Source: Roseivirga pacifica (lineage in GTDB: Bacteria > Bacteroidota > Bacteroidia > Cytophagales > Cyclobacteriaceae). From it: a stretch of 64,000 nucleotides of DNA. A program made the position numbers and the translations under genes. Under the pieces are notes generated by a model. It was not told where the DNA came from, searched no databases, and saw nothing but the letters and a program-made list of their open reading frames with translations. The stretch covers positions 7,501-71,500 of the forward strand of contig NZ_FOIR01000001.1 in NCBI RefSeq assembly GCF_900111145.1, in the 5' to 3' direction. Positions 16,484 through 25,467 of this stretch are shown here, piece after piece; position 1 is the first letter of the stretch, and every line of letters starts with the position of its first letter.

Positions 16484-17743
16484 ATGGAAATGGAAAGAGA
16501 TCAATATACCATGCAGCCTGAGAGTCTGATGATGTCTTACGGCTACAAACCAGCGCTTTCAGAAGGCGCCATAAAATGCCCAATATTTCAAACCAGCACA
16601 TTTGTTTTTAAAACTGCCGAAGAAGGCAAGTCCTTTTTTGAAGTGGCTTATGGCTTACGCGAAAAAGGTGAAAACGAAGAACTAGGCCTAATCTATAGCC
16701 GGCTGAACAATCCCGATTTAGAAATTCTTGAAAACAGGCTAACACTTTGGGATAGGGCTGAAGACTGTGCGGTTTTTGAAAGCGGCATGTCGGCTATTAC
16801 CACAGTTTTGTTGGGCTTTCTGAGCCCAGGTGATGTACTACTTTATAGCAAACCTGTTTATGGTGGAACAAGCCACTTTATTGAGGAAATTCTGACTCGC
16901 TTTGGTATTAACATCATTGGTTTTGGCGCCAACGATACGGAAGCAGACATTCTACAACGAATAGAATCGAAAGGCTATGGCGACAAGTTGAAGATGGTTT
17001 ATGTGGAAACTCCCGCCAACCCAACCAACGCTTTGATAGACCTTGTCATGTGCAAACGCCTGGCCGACAGTTTCTCAACGGAAGAAAAGCAAGTATTGGT
17101 TGCTGTAGACAACACTTACATGGGGCCTTTATGGCAACACCCTCTAAAACATGGCGCAGACTTAGTGCTCTATTCCGCAACAAAATACATTGGTGGCCAC
17201 AGCGATGTAATTGCAGGAGCTTGCTTAGGCTCAAAAGCCTTGATAGGCGAGGTAAAAGCCATGCGAACCTTTTTGGGTAATATGGCTGGCCCATGGACAG
17301 GCTGGTTGCTTATGCGAAGCTTAGAGACCCTAAAAGCCAGAATGGATCTGCAACAACAAAACGCTCAAAAAGTAGCCGACTATTTGCTCAATCACCCAAA
17401 GGTGGCCAAAGTACATTACCTAGGCCACTTGAAAAGCGGTGAACAAAAGCGCATTTTCGATCAACAATGCGAAGGCACCGGAGCCATGGTATCTTTCGAT
17501 ATTGTCGGTGGAGAAAAAGAGGCTTTCAAGTTTTTGAACAGCCTTAAGTTAATGAAGCTAGCCGTAAGCCTAGGTAGTACTGAATCCCTTGCCGAACACC
17601 CTGCCTCTATGACACACGCTGGCGTGCCTGTAGCCGACAGGGCCGAATGTGGCATTGCAGACTCACTAGTTAGGCTTTCTATTGGTGTAGAAAATACTGA
17701 CGACCTGATTTGGGATATTGAACAAGCACTTGATAAAGCATAA
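16484..17743 (+). CDS. Cys/Met-metabolism PLP enzyme (methionine gamma-lyase / cystathionine gamma-synthase family)
   Basis: A fold-type I pyridoxal phosphate enzyme of the trans-sulfuration family. IYSRLNNPDLEILENRL, FESGMSAITTVLLGFLSPGD, YVETPANPTNALIDL and the PLP lysine in YSATKYIGGHSD (near residue 235) are clear. The insert before IYSRLNNP (YGLREKGENEELG) is seen in methionine gamma-lyase-like members. The reaction could be methionine or homocysteine elimination or cystathionine synthesis; sequence alone does not settle it. Divergent control by the Lrp gene favours a catabolic methionine role. Start ATG 16484; 419 residues. Confidence 0.9.
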   Translation: MEMERDQYTMQPESLMMSYGYKPALSEGAIKCPIFQTSTFVFKTAEEGKSFFEVAYGLREKGENEELGLIYSRLNNPDLEILENRLTLWDRAEDCAVFESGMSAITTVLLGFLSPGDVLLYSKPVYGGTSHFIEEILTRFGINIIGFGANDTEADILQRIESKGYGDKLKMVYVETPANPTNALIDLVMCKRLADSFSTEEKQVLVAVDNTYMGPLWQHPLKHGADLVLYSATKYIGGHSDVIAGACLGSKALIGEVKAMRTFLGNMAGPWTGWLLMRSLETLKARMDLQQQNAQKVADYLLNHPKVAKVHYLGHLKSGEQKRIFDQQCEGTGAMVSFDIVGGEKEAFKFLNSLKLMKLAVSLGSTESLAEHPASMTHAGVPVADRAECGIADSLVRLSIGVENTDDLIWDIEQALDKA

Positions 17744-17751
17744 AAGCTTCG

Positions 17752-17790
17752 GCCGAGTGAGTTAATTACTGCTTACTCGGCTTAGTTTTT
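17752..17790 (+). terminator. Terminator of the PLP enzyme gene
   Basis: GCCGAGTGAG (17752-17761) pairs with CTTACTCGGC (17772-17781, one G-U pair), followed by TTAGTTTTT. It sits in the convergent junction with the esterase gene. Confidence 0.7.
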
Positions 17791-18699
17791 CAAACCGTTA
17801 ATCCACTCAGCCAACAAACTTGGCCATTGTGCTAAAGAAGGGTTACCCGTACCCAGCCCAAAACCGTGACCACCTGCAGGAAAAATGTGCATTTCTACAG
17901 GTACACCATTATCCTTTAGTGCCTGATAAAACACCAAACTGTTTTCTACTTTAACAGCCCCATCATCGGTGGCGTGTAGCAAAAAGGTTGGTGGTGTTTG
18001 CGCATTCACGTGCAATTCATTTGAAAACATATCTGTCAACTGCTTATCCGCAGCCTTGCCAATTAAATTGTCATGAGATCCTTGGTGAGTTAAGCCCGCT
18101 TTCATGCTGATTACAGGGTACATCAACATAAGAAAATCTGGCCTAGCACTTTCTTTCTCCACTGCATCATCCATAAACGGAAGCCGCTTGTTATAGTGGG
18201 TTCCAAGCGTAGAAGCCAAATGCCCACCGGCTGAAAAACCCATTACGCCAATACTGTTTTTATCAACTTTAAATTCGGCCGCCCGGGCTCTAATTATTCT
18301 AATGGCACGTTGCGCATCCTGCAGCGGCACCCACTCCTTGTTTTCAACAGACTTTGACAAGGGCACCCTGTACTTCAATACGAAAGCAGCAACACCTATT
18401 GAATTGAAGTACTTAGCTACATCTGTTCCTTCCCAATCGTAGGCTAGGCCAGCATAACCACCACCTGGCATTATCAGCACTGCCGCGCCACTATTCTTTC
18501 TGTTAGGTGGTAAAAACACTTCTATCTCCGGCTTTTGAATCTTAGTAATCCACAGAATATCCTCGTTTGTAAACTCTTCTTTCTCATCAGAATCTACCCT
18601 ATTCGGAATCTTGTCTGGCCAAAGTGGAATCTTCTTTTGGGCCATAACGGACACTGAATAGATCAACAGAGAACTCATTAAAAATAGGCGTGCTAGCAT
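17782..18699 (-). CDS. Exported alpha/beta hydrolase (carbohydrate-esterase type)
   Basis: A signal peptide (MLARLFLMSSLLIYSVSVMA, cut near AQ) leads to an alpha/beta-hydrolase domain. An oxyanion-type loop (LIMPGGGYAGLAYDWEG), the nucleophile elbow GFSAGGH, an acid in HATDDGAV and the catalytic His in PAGGHGFG are in the expected order. This pattern is that of BD-FAE-like and acetyl-xylan esterases of Bacteroidota, which remove acetyl or feruloyl groups from plant or algal polysaccharides in the periplasm. The substrate is not determined by sequence. 305 residues; start ATG 18699. Confidence 0.85.
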   Translation of the reverse strand: MLARLFLMSSLLIYSVSVMAQKKIPLWPDKIPNRVDSDEKEEFTNEDILWITKIQKPEIEVFLPPNRKNSGAAVLIMPGGGYAGLAYDWEGTDVAKYFNSIGVAAFVLKYRVPLSKSVENKEWVPLQDAQRAIRIIRARAAEFKVDKNSIGVMGFSAGGHLASTLGTHYNKRLPFMDDAVEKESARPDFLMLMYPVISMKAGLTHQGSHDNLIGKAADKQLTDMFSNELHVNAQTPPTFLLHATDDGAVKVENSLVFYQALKDNGVPVEMHIFPAGGHGFGLGTGNPSLAQWPSLLAEWINGLKN

Positions 18700-18808
18700 A
18701 GTACGGTTATTTGCAGCTCAATTTAATGGTTTTGGTCACAACTTCGTTTCGGTACAGTTTTCTTACAGTTCATTCAAACTATTTTGATTTTTTAAACATC
18801 TGTTAATT

Positions 18809-18824
18809 ATATTCGGAAGAATAT
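18809..18824. promoter_or_regulatory. Candidate PadR operator
   Basis: ATATTC (18809-18814), GGAA, GAATAT (18819-18824): a perfect 6-4-6 inverted repeat 20 bases before the padR start. PadR proteins often repress their own operon through such A/T-rich dyads; the assignment is inference. Confidence 0.45.
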
Positions 18825-18844
18825 TTTAAACAAAAGTTAATTAA

Positions 18845-19180
18845 ATGAGCGATTATTCACTAGGTACACTGGAAGAAACCATCCTCATTATTGTATTAAT
18901 GAAGGAAGAAAGCTACGGGGTGGAAATAGCCAAAGTCTACGAATCGCATGTAGGCCAAAGTATTTCGTTGCCAGCCATCCATGTGGTACTTAAGCGGCTA
19001 GAGAAAAAAGGATTGGTAAAGTCTGCTTTTGGCGAACCGACTCCCGAGCGTGGTGGAAAACGCAAAAAATTCTATCAAGGAACACCCATCGGCTATAAGG
19101 TAGCCAAAGAAATGCAAGAGCGTAGGTCCAAAATGTGGTCGTTCGTGCCAAACCCAAGTACCAACTATGGGCTCATATAA
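18845..19180 (+). CDS. PadR family transcriptional regulator
   Basis: A winged-helix repressor of the short PadR-s2 form. LGTLEETILIIVLMKEESYGVEIAKVYE and ISLPAIHVVLKRLEKKGLVKSAFG hold the helix-turn-helix and wing, and the closing helix is the dimerisation helix. Its 111 residues are typical. Its last 14 bases overlap the start of an FtsX-type permease. PadR-permease pairs of this sort are frequent in Bacteroidota, the regulator controlling the transporter. Confidence 0.92.
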   Translation: MSDYSLGTLEETILIIVLMKEESYGVEIAKVYESHVGQSISLPAIHVVLKRLEKKGLVKSAFGEPTPERGGKRKKFYQGTPIGYKVAKEMQERRSKMWSFVPNPSTNYGLI

Positions 19181-21743
19181 ACAGCCACCATATTGGGCAT
19201 TAAAGGTGCTACAGAAAGTTTGCCCTCCTGACCTGATTGAAGAGGTGGAAGGTGACTTGTTTGAAGCATACCAATGGCGTAGCCAAGAAAAAGGTCAGGC
19301 TTACGCCAAAAGGCAATACATATGGGAAGTAATGCGCTGCCTCCGCTACTTCAGAATCAAGATCAAAACTCAAAATTCAGATATCATGTTAATTCAGAAC
19401 TATTTAAAAACCGGGTTCCGATTTCTCTGGAAAACCAAAGGTTACTCCATCCTCAACATACTTGGGCTGGCACTGGGCATTGCCATTTGTTGGATGTCGT
19501 ACATATTTGTTAGCGATGAGTATTCGTACGACTCGTTCTACACCAATGCCGACCAAACTTACCGCATTAAAGCATTTATGAGCCGAGGCGATGCCAGCAA
19601 AGCTTTTGCCGGCTCATCCTACATTATGGGTGAAGAGTTTCCGGCTCAAATACCTCAAATTGAATACGCCTCGCGCTACAAAAGCGGCTACTTTTTGGCC
19701 AAAGTTGGTCAAGAATACATAAACCAAACCACACACTATGCCGACAAGGGTTTCTTTGAAATGTTCGATGTGAGCTTTCTCATTGGCACGGCAAGCGACT
19801 TCTCCAATCCCAGCAACATAGTACTATCCGAATCGGCAGCCCTAAGATTCAACATCCCCCTCGATTTAAGTGAAAACATTGTTACCCTTGTTGGTGGTGG
19901 CGAAGAAATCAGTTTTCAAGTAACTGGCATTTATGAAGACTTCCCTACCAATACCTCCATTCGCCCCGAGTTCTTAATGCCCTTTAGCTATTGGGCAGAA
20001 AACAACCAAAGCCGGACCACCATCTGGTTCGATATTAACATGAACACATTCTTTACACTGGCAGAAGGCACCAGCATTGAGACCATAAGCACAAAAATGA
20101 CAGAGGTACTTCTGGCCAACGATGATTTTGAAAATACCGAAGTAGCTATGGGGCTACAACCTTTAACCGAAATTCACCTAGACCCGAACCTGGGAACAGG
20201 CAACGGAATAAATGCCCGTGGCGATAACGAATTGATCGTTATTTCAATGGTTATTGGTTTGTTCTGCCTACTAATTGCATGTGTGAATTACGCCAACTTT
20301 GCAGTGGGCAATTATTTAGTTCGTATAAGGGAGGTTTCCGTTAGAAAGGTGTTCGGTGCCGAAAAGTCTGCCGTGTTCAAACAGTTCATTACAGAAGCTT
20401 TCATTTCAGCATTTATATCACTGGTATTATCTGTTGCGCTTCTTTATTTGCTGTTACCAGGTTTTTCTGAATACGCCAACAAGAGTTATGAATTCAGCTC
20501 GGTATTTAACCTTAATACCATTTTAGGTGGGGTGGTCATACTGATTACTGCTACGCTACTGGCTGGCATTTATCCCGCCTTGTTACTCTCTCGATTCAAA
20601 ACGGTTAATGGCTTAAAGGGCAAATCGAAGCTGGGCGGAAGAAACTACCTCTCTCGTGGGCTTGTCACCTTGCAGTTTTGTATTGCCGTTTTTCTAATCA
20701 CCGGTCTGCTTACGCTCAATAAGCAACTCGACTATCTTTTAAAGTATGACATTGGCTACGAGGGAGAAAACCTGATAAGTGTTTTTCGCCCCATGAATGA
20801 TCCTCAAATACACGCCACTTTTAAAAATGAGCTGCTGAGTATTTCGGGGATTGAGTCTGTATCCATCGCATCTGGATTTAACGGCACCGACTATGTGCAA
20901 GATGATGGAGAGCGCGTGCAAGTAAGGCATGCCAAGATTGATGAAGACTATATTTCAACAATGGGCATGACGCTAGTTGCGGGCAGAAACTTCGATCCAG
21001 AAATTGCACTTGACTACACCAAAGCTTGCATAGTAAATGAGGCTTTTGTGAAAGACCGCGGACTCGACAACCCAATAGGGACACAGATCAACTTCAATTA
21101 CGGTGAATTTGAGAAACCCACAATTATTGGGGTAGTAAAGAACTTCAACTTCCAATCTTTACATTTGCCAGTGGAGCCGCTGGTATTGTATATGGGTGGT
21201 TATTTAAATCCATACGACACGCAGATCAAAGCTGCCGACATTAATCAAGAGCTGATAGCTGCTATTGAAGATGTGCATCGAGAATTTTTCTCACCCTACC
21301 CGTTAAGCTACACTTTTGCCGAAGATGATATTGCTGCGCAATACGAATTGGAGTCGAACATTCAGCGTATAACGCAAGGCGGTTCTATCATTGCCATTGT
21401 CCTTTCGTGCATTGGGCTAATGGGATTTGTAGGAACCCAAATTCGTCAAAAACTGAAAGAAGTAAGTATAAGAAAAGTGATTGGTGCGGAAAGCAGAGAA
21501 ATACTAACCATGTTTCTGAAAAAGTATTTTGCACTACTAGGCATAGGTGTTGTAATTGGCTTGGCAGCAGCATTTTATTTACTTCAAAACTGGCTAAGTA
21601 ATTACCCTCAACATGTGAGTATAGGAGCTGGTATAATTATCACTTCCGTTTTAATTACGCTAGCAGTAGCCGCTATTACCATATACTCTCAACTCCATCG
21701 GGCAATGGGCCTAAACCCGGTAAAGTATCTTAAAGAGGAGTAG
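19167..21743 (+). CDS. ABC transporter permease, FtsX/MacB type, with permease prefix domain
   Basis: The N-terminal 75 residues (PPYWALKVLQKVCPPDLIEE) form the permease prefix domain often fused to PadR-linked permeases. A membrane helix near 95-115 (ILNILGLALGIAICWMSYIF) and a MacB-type periplasmic domain follow, then three helices, FtsX signature segments (VSVRKVFGAEKSAVFKQFITEA), a second half starting at GLVTLQFCIAVFLITG, another periplasmic domain and a last three-helix block (VSIRKVIGAESREILTMFLKKYF). The 858 residues are a full-length two-FtsX permease. No ATPase gene is adjacent, so an ATP-binding partner must be elsewhere. Likely substrate: lipid, peptide or drug (unknown). Confidence 0.9.
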   Translation: MGSYKQPPYWALKVLQKVCPPDLIEEVEGDLFEAYQWRSQEKGQAYAKRQYIWEVMRCLRYFRIKIKTQNSDIMLIQNYLKTGFRFLWKTKGYSILNILGLALGIAICWMSYIFVSDEYSYDSFYTNADQTYRIKAFMSRGDASKAFAGSSYIMGEEFPAQIPQIEYASRYKSGYFLAKVGQEYINQTTHYADKGFFEMFDVSFLIGTASDFSNPSNIVLSESAALRFNIPLDLSENIVTLVGGGEEISFQVTGIYEDFPTNTSIRPEFLMPFSYWAENNQSRTTIWFDINMNTFFTLAEGTSIETISTKMTEVLLANDDFENTEVAMGLQPLTEIHLDPNLGTGNGINARGDNELIVISMVIGLFCLLIACVNYANFAVGNYLVRIREVSVRKVFGAEKSAVFKQFITEAFISAFISLVLSVALLYLLLPGFSEYANKSYEFSSVFNLNTILGGVVILITATLLAGIYPALLLSRFKTVNGLKGKSKLGGRNYLSRGLVTLQFCIAVFLITGLLTLNKQLDYLLKYDIGYEGENLISVFRPMNDPQIHATFKNELLSISGIESVSIASGFNGTDYVQDDGERVQVRHAKIDEDYISTMGMTLVAGRNFDPEIALDYTKACIVNEAFVKDRGLDNPIGTQINFNYGEFEKPTIIGVVKNFNFQSLHLPVEPLVLYMGGYLNPYDTQIKAADINQELIAAIEDVHREFFSPYPLSYTFAEDDIAAQYELESNIQRITQGGSIIAIVLSCIGLMGFVGTQIRQKLKEVSIRKVIGAESREILTMFLKKYFALLGIGVVIGLAAAFYLLQNWLSNYPQHVSIGAGIIITSVLITLAVAAITIYSQLHRAMGLNPVKYLKEE

Positions 21744-21752
21744 CTTTTAAAC

Positions 21753-21803
21753 GCTAGCCAGCTCCACTTTTAGCGAATGGGGCTGGTTAGCATTACTAAC
21801 CAG
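21753..21803 (+). terminator. Overlapping hairpins after the permease gene
   Basis: GCTAGCCAGC (21753-21762) can pair with GCTGGTTAGC (21782-21791), and CTGGTTAG (21783-21790) can instead pair with CTAACCAG (21796-21803). The two stems exclude each other. No strong T run follows. Probably the end of the padR-permease transcript. Confidence 0.45.
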
Positions 21804-21929
21804 TTCAATAGTCAGACATTCAAGGGAATGAGCTATAATGTTGTGCTTGTTCTTCGAGTTCGGTAGCCCCTAGCCTTATTACTTTCCAACTTCGGCTCCC
21901 CATCACTTCTCAACTTCAACACAGGCTAT

Positions 21930-21937
21930 TATCTTTG
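21930..21937 (+). promoter_or_regulatory. Candidate -7 box TATCTTTG, close to a start codon
   Basis: Matches TAnnTTTG and ends only 4 bases before the ATG at 21942, so the mRNA start would fall at or next to the ATG. Confidence 0.5.
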
Positions 21938-21941
21938 CAGC

Positions 21942-22313
21942 ATGCAGAACGATCCGGAGTTAAATCAGAATGGTAAATACTTGGGCACTATTACAAAAGA
22001 CTTTGTGGTAGTTGCCGACACTTTGAAAGAAGCGGCATATCAGGTGAAAAAGCGCGGATTTTCTGAATTTCCAATTTTCCCGATTGCCAAAACCGAGATA
22101 CCAATCGGCCAAAAGCTTATTGGTAAGGAAGACATGGCCGTTAACTGGAACTACTACATCACCTATGTTGATGAATTTGTGCAACGCCAGTTAATCGAAA
22201 ACGAGGAAGCATTCAAACAAGCCTATAAAAACCCTGATGAGTTTTGTTGTTTATTTGTGGTTGAACCAGATTTTACAAACTTTCTTTTTGTTCCCTACCC
22301 CGAAGAGGAATAA
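21942..22313 (+). CDS. Conserved hypothetical protein, 123 residues
   Basis: No function recognised. It is a small, acidic, probably cytoplasmic alpha/beta protein without signal peptide or membrane helix. The N-terminal half reads YLGTITKDFVVVADTLKEAA and contains FSEFPIFPIAKTEIPIGQKL; the end is aromatic and proline rich (FVVEPDFTNFLFVPYPEEE). The codon use looks like its neighbours, and the start follows a -7 box by 4 bases, suggesting a leaderless message. The gene at 22366 follows on the same strand after 52 bases. Confidence 0.75.
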   Translation: MQNDPELNQNGKYLGTITKDFVVVADTLKEAAYQVKKRGFSEFPIFPIAKTEIPIGQKLIGKEDMAVNWNYYITYVDEFVQRQLIENEEAFKQAYKNPDEFCCLFVVEPDFTNFLFVPYPEEE

Positions 22314-22365
22314 CCAAATGACTTCTCAATCGTTTTCATTATACTTATATGTATAACGGAAACCT

Positions 22366-22659
22366 ATGGGGACAATAATGGAAGAAAACAAGGCGCTTGT
22401 TCGTAGCCTTTTGAACAAGTTGGTGGAGATTGGCCACAACGTAACGTGGAAGATCAACAACACCTATACGGACGGGCTCCACAATACCATACTGGAGATT
22501 CGGATTTACGAAGACCAACTTCAAACAGGCCGAATTGCCTTTCAGCTAGAAAGCGGCCAAGTACTGAACTACCGCTACAAAGCACTCGAAAAACGGATTC
22601 CTATTAAAATTATGGATATGCTCTTAGATGTAATTGGCTACGAAATGCAAGCTGCTTAA
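22366..22659 (+). CDS. Conserved hypothetical protein, 97 residues
   Basis: No function recognised. The protein is a compact mix of helix and strand: a charged helix (EENKALVRSLLNKLVEIGHNV), strands (TWKINNTYTDGLHNTILEIRIYED, GRIAFQLESGQVLNYRY) and a final helix. No signal, metal or nucleotide motif is visible. The start could be ATG 22366 or ATG 22378 (MEENKALV); the first is listed. Its stop overlaps the convergent aminotransferase stop. Confidence 0.68.
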   Translation: MGTIMEENKALVRSLLNKLVEIGHNVTWKINNTYTDGLHNTILEIRIYEDQLQTGRIAFQLESGQVLNYRYKALEKRIPIKIMDMLLDVIGYEMQAA

Positions 22660-23495
22660 GCCTCTACAGACACAAACTCCTCAATATACGCTTCAAAAAG
22701 GCTGAGTATTTTAAGCGTTTTCATCCCCGGTTTTCCATTGCCAATTACCGTATCGCCCACTTTCACTATTGGCACCACTTTTTTGGTTGTGCTGGTAATA
22801 AATACCTCCTCCGCATTTAACAGTTCTACCAGAGAGAACTCCCTCACTACTACTTCGAAATCATTTTTTACTGCCCGAATTACGTTTCGCTGAGTAACAC
22901 CTTGCAGCACATTCTCCTTGTTAGTAATTAGCTGACCATTGAGGATGATGAAAACACTGCTTCTAGAAACTTCGGAAACCATACCCTCTTTATGATACAA
23001 TACATCCAAATGTCCGGCCGCCTTCCATTGTTGTTGCAATGCCACAGCCCGCACATAATAGGTTGACTTTACCAGTGGGAAATCACGCTGATACTCATGA
23101 AGCATCAGGCTAGCCCCTTGTTCATAAAGCTCCTTTCCAAAATCTTGAAAAGGGTTATTTTGAATAAGTAAAGTAGGAGCACCAGGAGAAAAACCATCGG
23201 CAGACACCCCACCACTCAGCATTACTTTTATGCTGCTGTAATCAAAGCCATTTATTTCAACCAATTTTAAGATTGCCGTTTTCAGCTCATCTCTACTAAG
23301 CGGAATTGGCAGCCCAATGGCTGCAGCAGATTTTTCAAGCCTATCTAAGTGGTCTTCCCAAAAAATGGGCGTTTTGCCCTTCACTTTAAAAAACTCGAAA
23401 ACCGCATAGCCGCGCGTAAAGCCAACATCGTTAGGCGAAATGGATATTTCACTTTTTTTCAGGTACTGCCCGTTGAAATAATGTATAGCTTCCAT
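22656..23495 (-). CDS. Class IV aminotransferase (branched-chain / D-amino acid / aminodeoxychorismate lyase type)
   Basis: A fold-type IV PLP enzyme. YFNGQYLKKSEISISPNDVGFTRGYAVFEFFKV is the family N-terminal part (residues 6-38), the PLP-binding Lys sits in LVKSTYYVRAVALQQ, and EVSRSSVFIILNGQLIT with ITSTTKKVVPI forms the cofactor and phosphate-binding region. The 279 residues fit D-alanine aminotransferase or aminodeoxychorismate lyase as well as BCAT-like enzymes, so the substrate is open. It starts at ATG 23495. It is divergent from the dnaJ-like gene, and its -7 box lies on that gene start codon. Confidence 0.88.
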   Translation of the reverse strand: MEAIHYFNGQYLKKSEISISPNDVGFTRGYAVFEFFKVKGKTPIFWEDHLDRLEKSAAAIGLPIPLSRDELKTAILKLVEINGFDYSSIKVMLSGGVSADGFSPGAPTLLIQNNPFQDFGKELYEQGASLMLHEYQRDFPLVKSTYYVRAVALQQQWKAAGHLDVLYHKEGMVSEVSRSSVFIILNGQLITNKENVLQGVTQRNVIRAVKNDFEVVVREFSLVELLNAEEVFITSTTKKVVPIVKVGDTVIGNGKPGMKTLKILSLFEAYIEEFVSVEA

Positions 23496-23529
23496 AGTTT
23501 TATAAAGGATTCAGTCTGGCCTCTTGACT

Positions 23530-23537
23530 CAAATATA
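23530..23537 (-). promoter_or_regulatory. Candidate -7 box TATATTTG for the aminotransferase gene
   Basis: A minus-strand TATATTTG 34 bases before the aminotransferase ATG. Its last base is the A of the divergent gene start codon at 23537. Confidence 0.45.
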
Positions 23538-24334
23538 TGTCGAAAGATTATTATGCCATCTTAGGAGTAGAAAAAAGTGCCAGCACTGAGGAAATTCGGC
23601 TGGCGTACAGGCAAAAAGCCAAACACCTGCACCCCGATGTAAATTCTGCTAACGATGCGCAAGACCGTTTCCAATCGCTGAACGAGGCTTACATTACGCT
23701 TTCCGACCCGCAAAAAAGGAGCCTTTACGACAACCCTCGTTCGACCCAAAAGGAAATCAATCTAACGGATGAAGAGCTAGAAGAAATTTTAAGAAGAAGG
23801 GCGCAACAGCACCAACACTTTGAATTTGGCTACGAACCACGAAACCGCTACGCACCTACCGACTACAAAGCCAATGAGCGAGGCGCTTGGCAAATAAACC
23901 TCGCCATGCTGCTGCTCTCACTCACCTTTTTAGTCGACATGGTGATATTTATTGATTTTGGCAGTACCACCGTGCTAGCAACAGAAGAGCGGGTTGAATA
24001 TCCATACAGAGGTGATCCCATTTATTGGACCATCATTCAAACAGACCAAGTGGTGTTTAGGAAACATAGTACTCCCGATTTACCAAAACCTGGAGAAACA
24101 ATAGACCTAAAAAAGAGCTTGGTTTATGGCAACCTAAAATACAAAAACAACACGACAGGCAAACTGGATAGAACCGCATCTATCCCTATCGTTACTTACC
24201 TATTCTCATTTGTGGTTTTTATTGCCGCAGCCTTAGGTGTTTCTAGGTTGCTAAACCCAGAACAGCGATTTAATGCAGCAATTATTAGTGCTTTTTTCAG
24301 CCTAATATTAATCGGAACCTTATTTCTGCCCTAG
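23537..24334 (+). CDS. Membrane-anchored DnaJ-domain protein
   Basis: The N-terminal J domain is complete ([23 protein letters not shown] at about 33-35 in [16 protein letters not shown]), so it can stimulate an Hsp70 ATPase. There is no G/F, zinc or substrate-binding domain of classical DnaJ. Instead three membrane helices follow ([56 protein letters not shown]) with an extracytoplasmic stretch between the first two. It probably recruits DnaK to the membrane face. 265 residues. Its last 15 bases overlap the convergent thiL end. Confidence 0.87.
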   Translation: MSKDYYAILGVEKSASTEEIRLAYRQKAKHLHPDVNSANDAQDRFQSLNEAYITLSDPQKRSLYDNPRSTQKEINLTDEELEEILRRRAQQHQHFEFGYEPRNRYAPTDYKANERGAWQINLAMLLLSLTFLVDMVIFIDFGSTTVLATEERVEYPYRGDPIYWTIIQTDQVVFRKHSTPDLPKPGETIDLKKSLVYGNLKYKNNTTGKLDRTASIPIVTYLFSFVVFIAAALGVSRLLNPEQRFNAAIISAFFSLILIGTLFLP

Positions 24335-25360
24335 GTGATCCCAGCCTTGCGCTTTTAGGGGCACTTGGTTACCGTTTTTGGTAATAAGTACGTTACCCAC
24401 CTGCTCTTTATGCATATATCCAATAAAATGAATATCAGGGTGAGTATCTAACTTAGCATGATCTTCTTGCTTAATGGTAAAGAGTAATTCGTAGTCTTCT
24501 CCGCCATTTAGGACTGCGGTAATCGGGTCTAAATTGAATTCAACAGCAGTGTCGTAAGTCTGTTTATCAATTGGCAATTTGTCTTCATAAATGGCCACAT
24601 TCAACCCAGAGTTTCTTGAAATATGCATGCACTCAGAAGCGAGTCCATCTGAAATATCGATCATTGAAGTTGGTACAACATCCTTTTCGTTCAACTCATG
24701 AATAATATCCATTCGAGCAGCGGGCTTTAGCTGGCGCTGTACTATGTATTTATACTTATCAAGTTGTGGCTGCATATTTGGGTTGGCCAAAAAAGTCTGC
24801 TTTTCGCGCTCCAGCACCTGAAGGCCCAGAAAGGCAGCACCCAAATCGCCCGTAGCACAAAGAATATCTTTTTCTTTGGCACCTTTTCGGTACGCGACTT
24901 TCTCTTTGGCTACTTTGCCATAAACGGAGATAGAAATAACCAAACCGCTATGCGAGGTAGTAGTATCTCCGCCCACAATATCCACCTGATAGTCCTTGGC
25001 AGCAGCTTTCATTCCTTTGTAAATGGCCTCAACAGCCTCAATAGAAAAGCGATTACTTAAGCCCAACGAAACGGTGATTTGCTCTGGCTTGCCATTCATG
25101 GCGGCAATATCCGATACATTCACTGCAATGGACTTGTAGCCCAAATGTTGCAATGGCACATAGGAAAGATCGAAGTGAACGCCTTCCAAAAGCATATCGG
25201 AAGACAGAAGCCCGAAATTGTCATCATCAGCACTGATTACAGCCGCATCATCGCCAATTCCTAGCTGCGAACTTTCGTTCACCAACTCCAACCCTTCGGA
25301 CAATTTATCGATTAGCCCAAACTCTCCTAACGATGATAATTCTGTTCTTTGCTCTGCCAT
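24320..25360 (-). CDS. thiL: Thiamine-monophosphate kinase
   Basis: Phosphorylates thiamine monophosphate to the active cofactor thiamine diphosphate. The AIRS-like fold shows [13 protein letters not shown] (magnesium/ATP), [36 protein letters not shown] and [11 protein letters not shown], all typical of ThiL. ATG 25360 is used: the open frame extends to 25531, but that extension runs through a non-coding repeat and into the methylmalonyl-CoA epimerase gene, and a -7 box lies at 25379-25386. From here the protein has 346 residues, normal for ThiL. The last 15 bases overlap the convergent dnaJ-like gene. Confidence 0.94.
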   Translation of the reverse strand: MAEQRTELSSLGEFGLIDKLSEGLELVNESSQLGIGDDAAVISADDDNFGLLSSDMLLEGVHFDLSYVPLQHLGYKSIAVNVSDIAAMNGKPEQITVSLGLSNRFSIEAVEAIYKGMKAAAKDYQVDIVGGDTTTSHSGLVISISVYGKVAKEKVAYRKGAKEKDILCATGDLGAAFLGLQVLEREKQTFLANPNMQPQLDKYKYIVQRQLKPAARMDIIHELNEKDVVPTSMIDISDGLASECMHISRNSGLNVAIYEDKLPIDKQTYDTAVEFNLDPITAVLNGGEDYELLFTIKQEDHAKLDTHPDIHFIGYMHKEQVGNVLITKNGNQVPLKAQGWDHLGQK

Positions 25361-25378
25361 AGTTTGTAATTCTGGCTG

Positions 25379-25386
25379 CAAAGATA
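25379..25386 (-). promoter_or_regulatory. Candidate -7 box TATCTTTG for thiL
   Basis: A minus-strand TATCTTTG 18 bases before the thiL ATG, with CTTG in the -33 area at 18-base spacing. It supports the shorter thiL start. Confidence 0.55.
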
Positions 25387-25394
25387 ATGTTTCA

Positions 25395-25467
25395 GTTTGA
25401 GGTTCAAGGTTTAAGGTTCTAAGTTTCTCTTTGAACCATGAACAATGAACTCTATTTAACCCCTCAA
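25395..25467. repeat. Degenerate 7-base periodic repeat between thiL and the epimerase gene
   Basis: The stretch reads in blocks of seven: AGGTTCA, AGGTTTA, AGGTTCT, AAGTTTC, then complementary-type blocks ACCATGA and ACAATGA. GGTTCAA (25401-25407) and TTGAACC (25431-25437) form an inverted pair. It is not coding. Similar heptamer-phased intergenic text occurs near 21881-21920 and 36511-36557. Confidence 0.55.

Noticed and set aside
25395-25467. Heptamer repeat considered as a CRISPR array
   Set aside because: The period is 7 bases with no spacers and no cas genes in the window.
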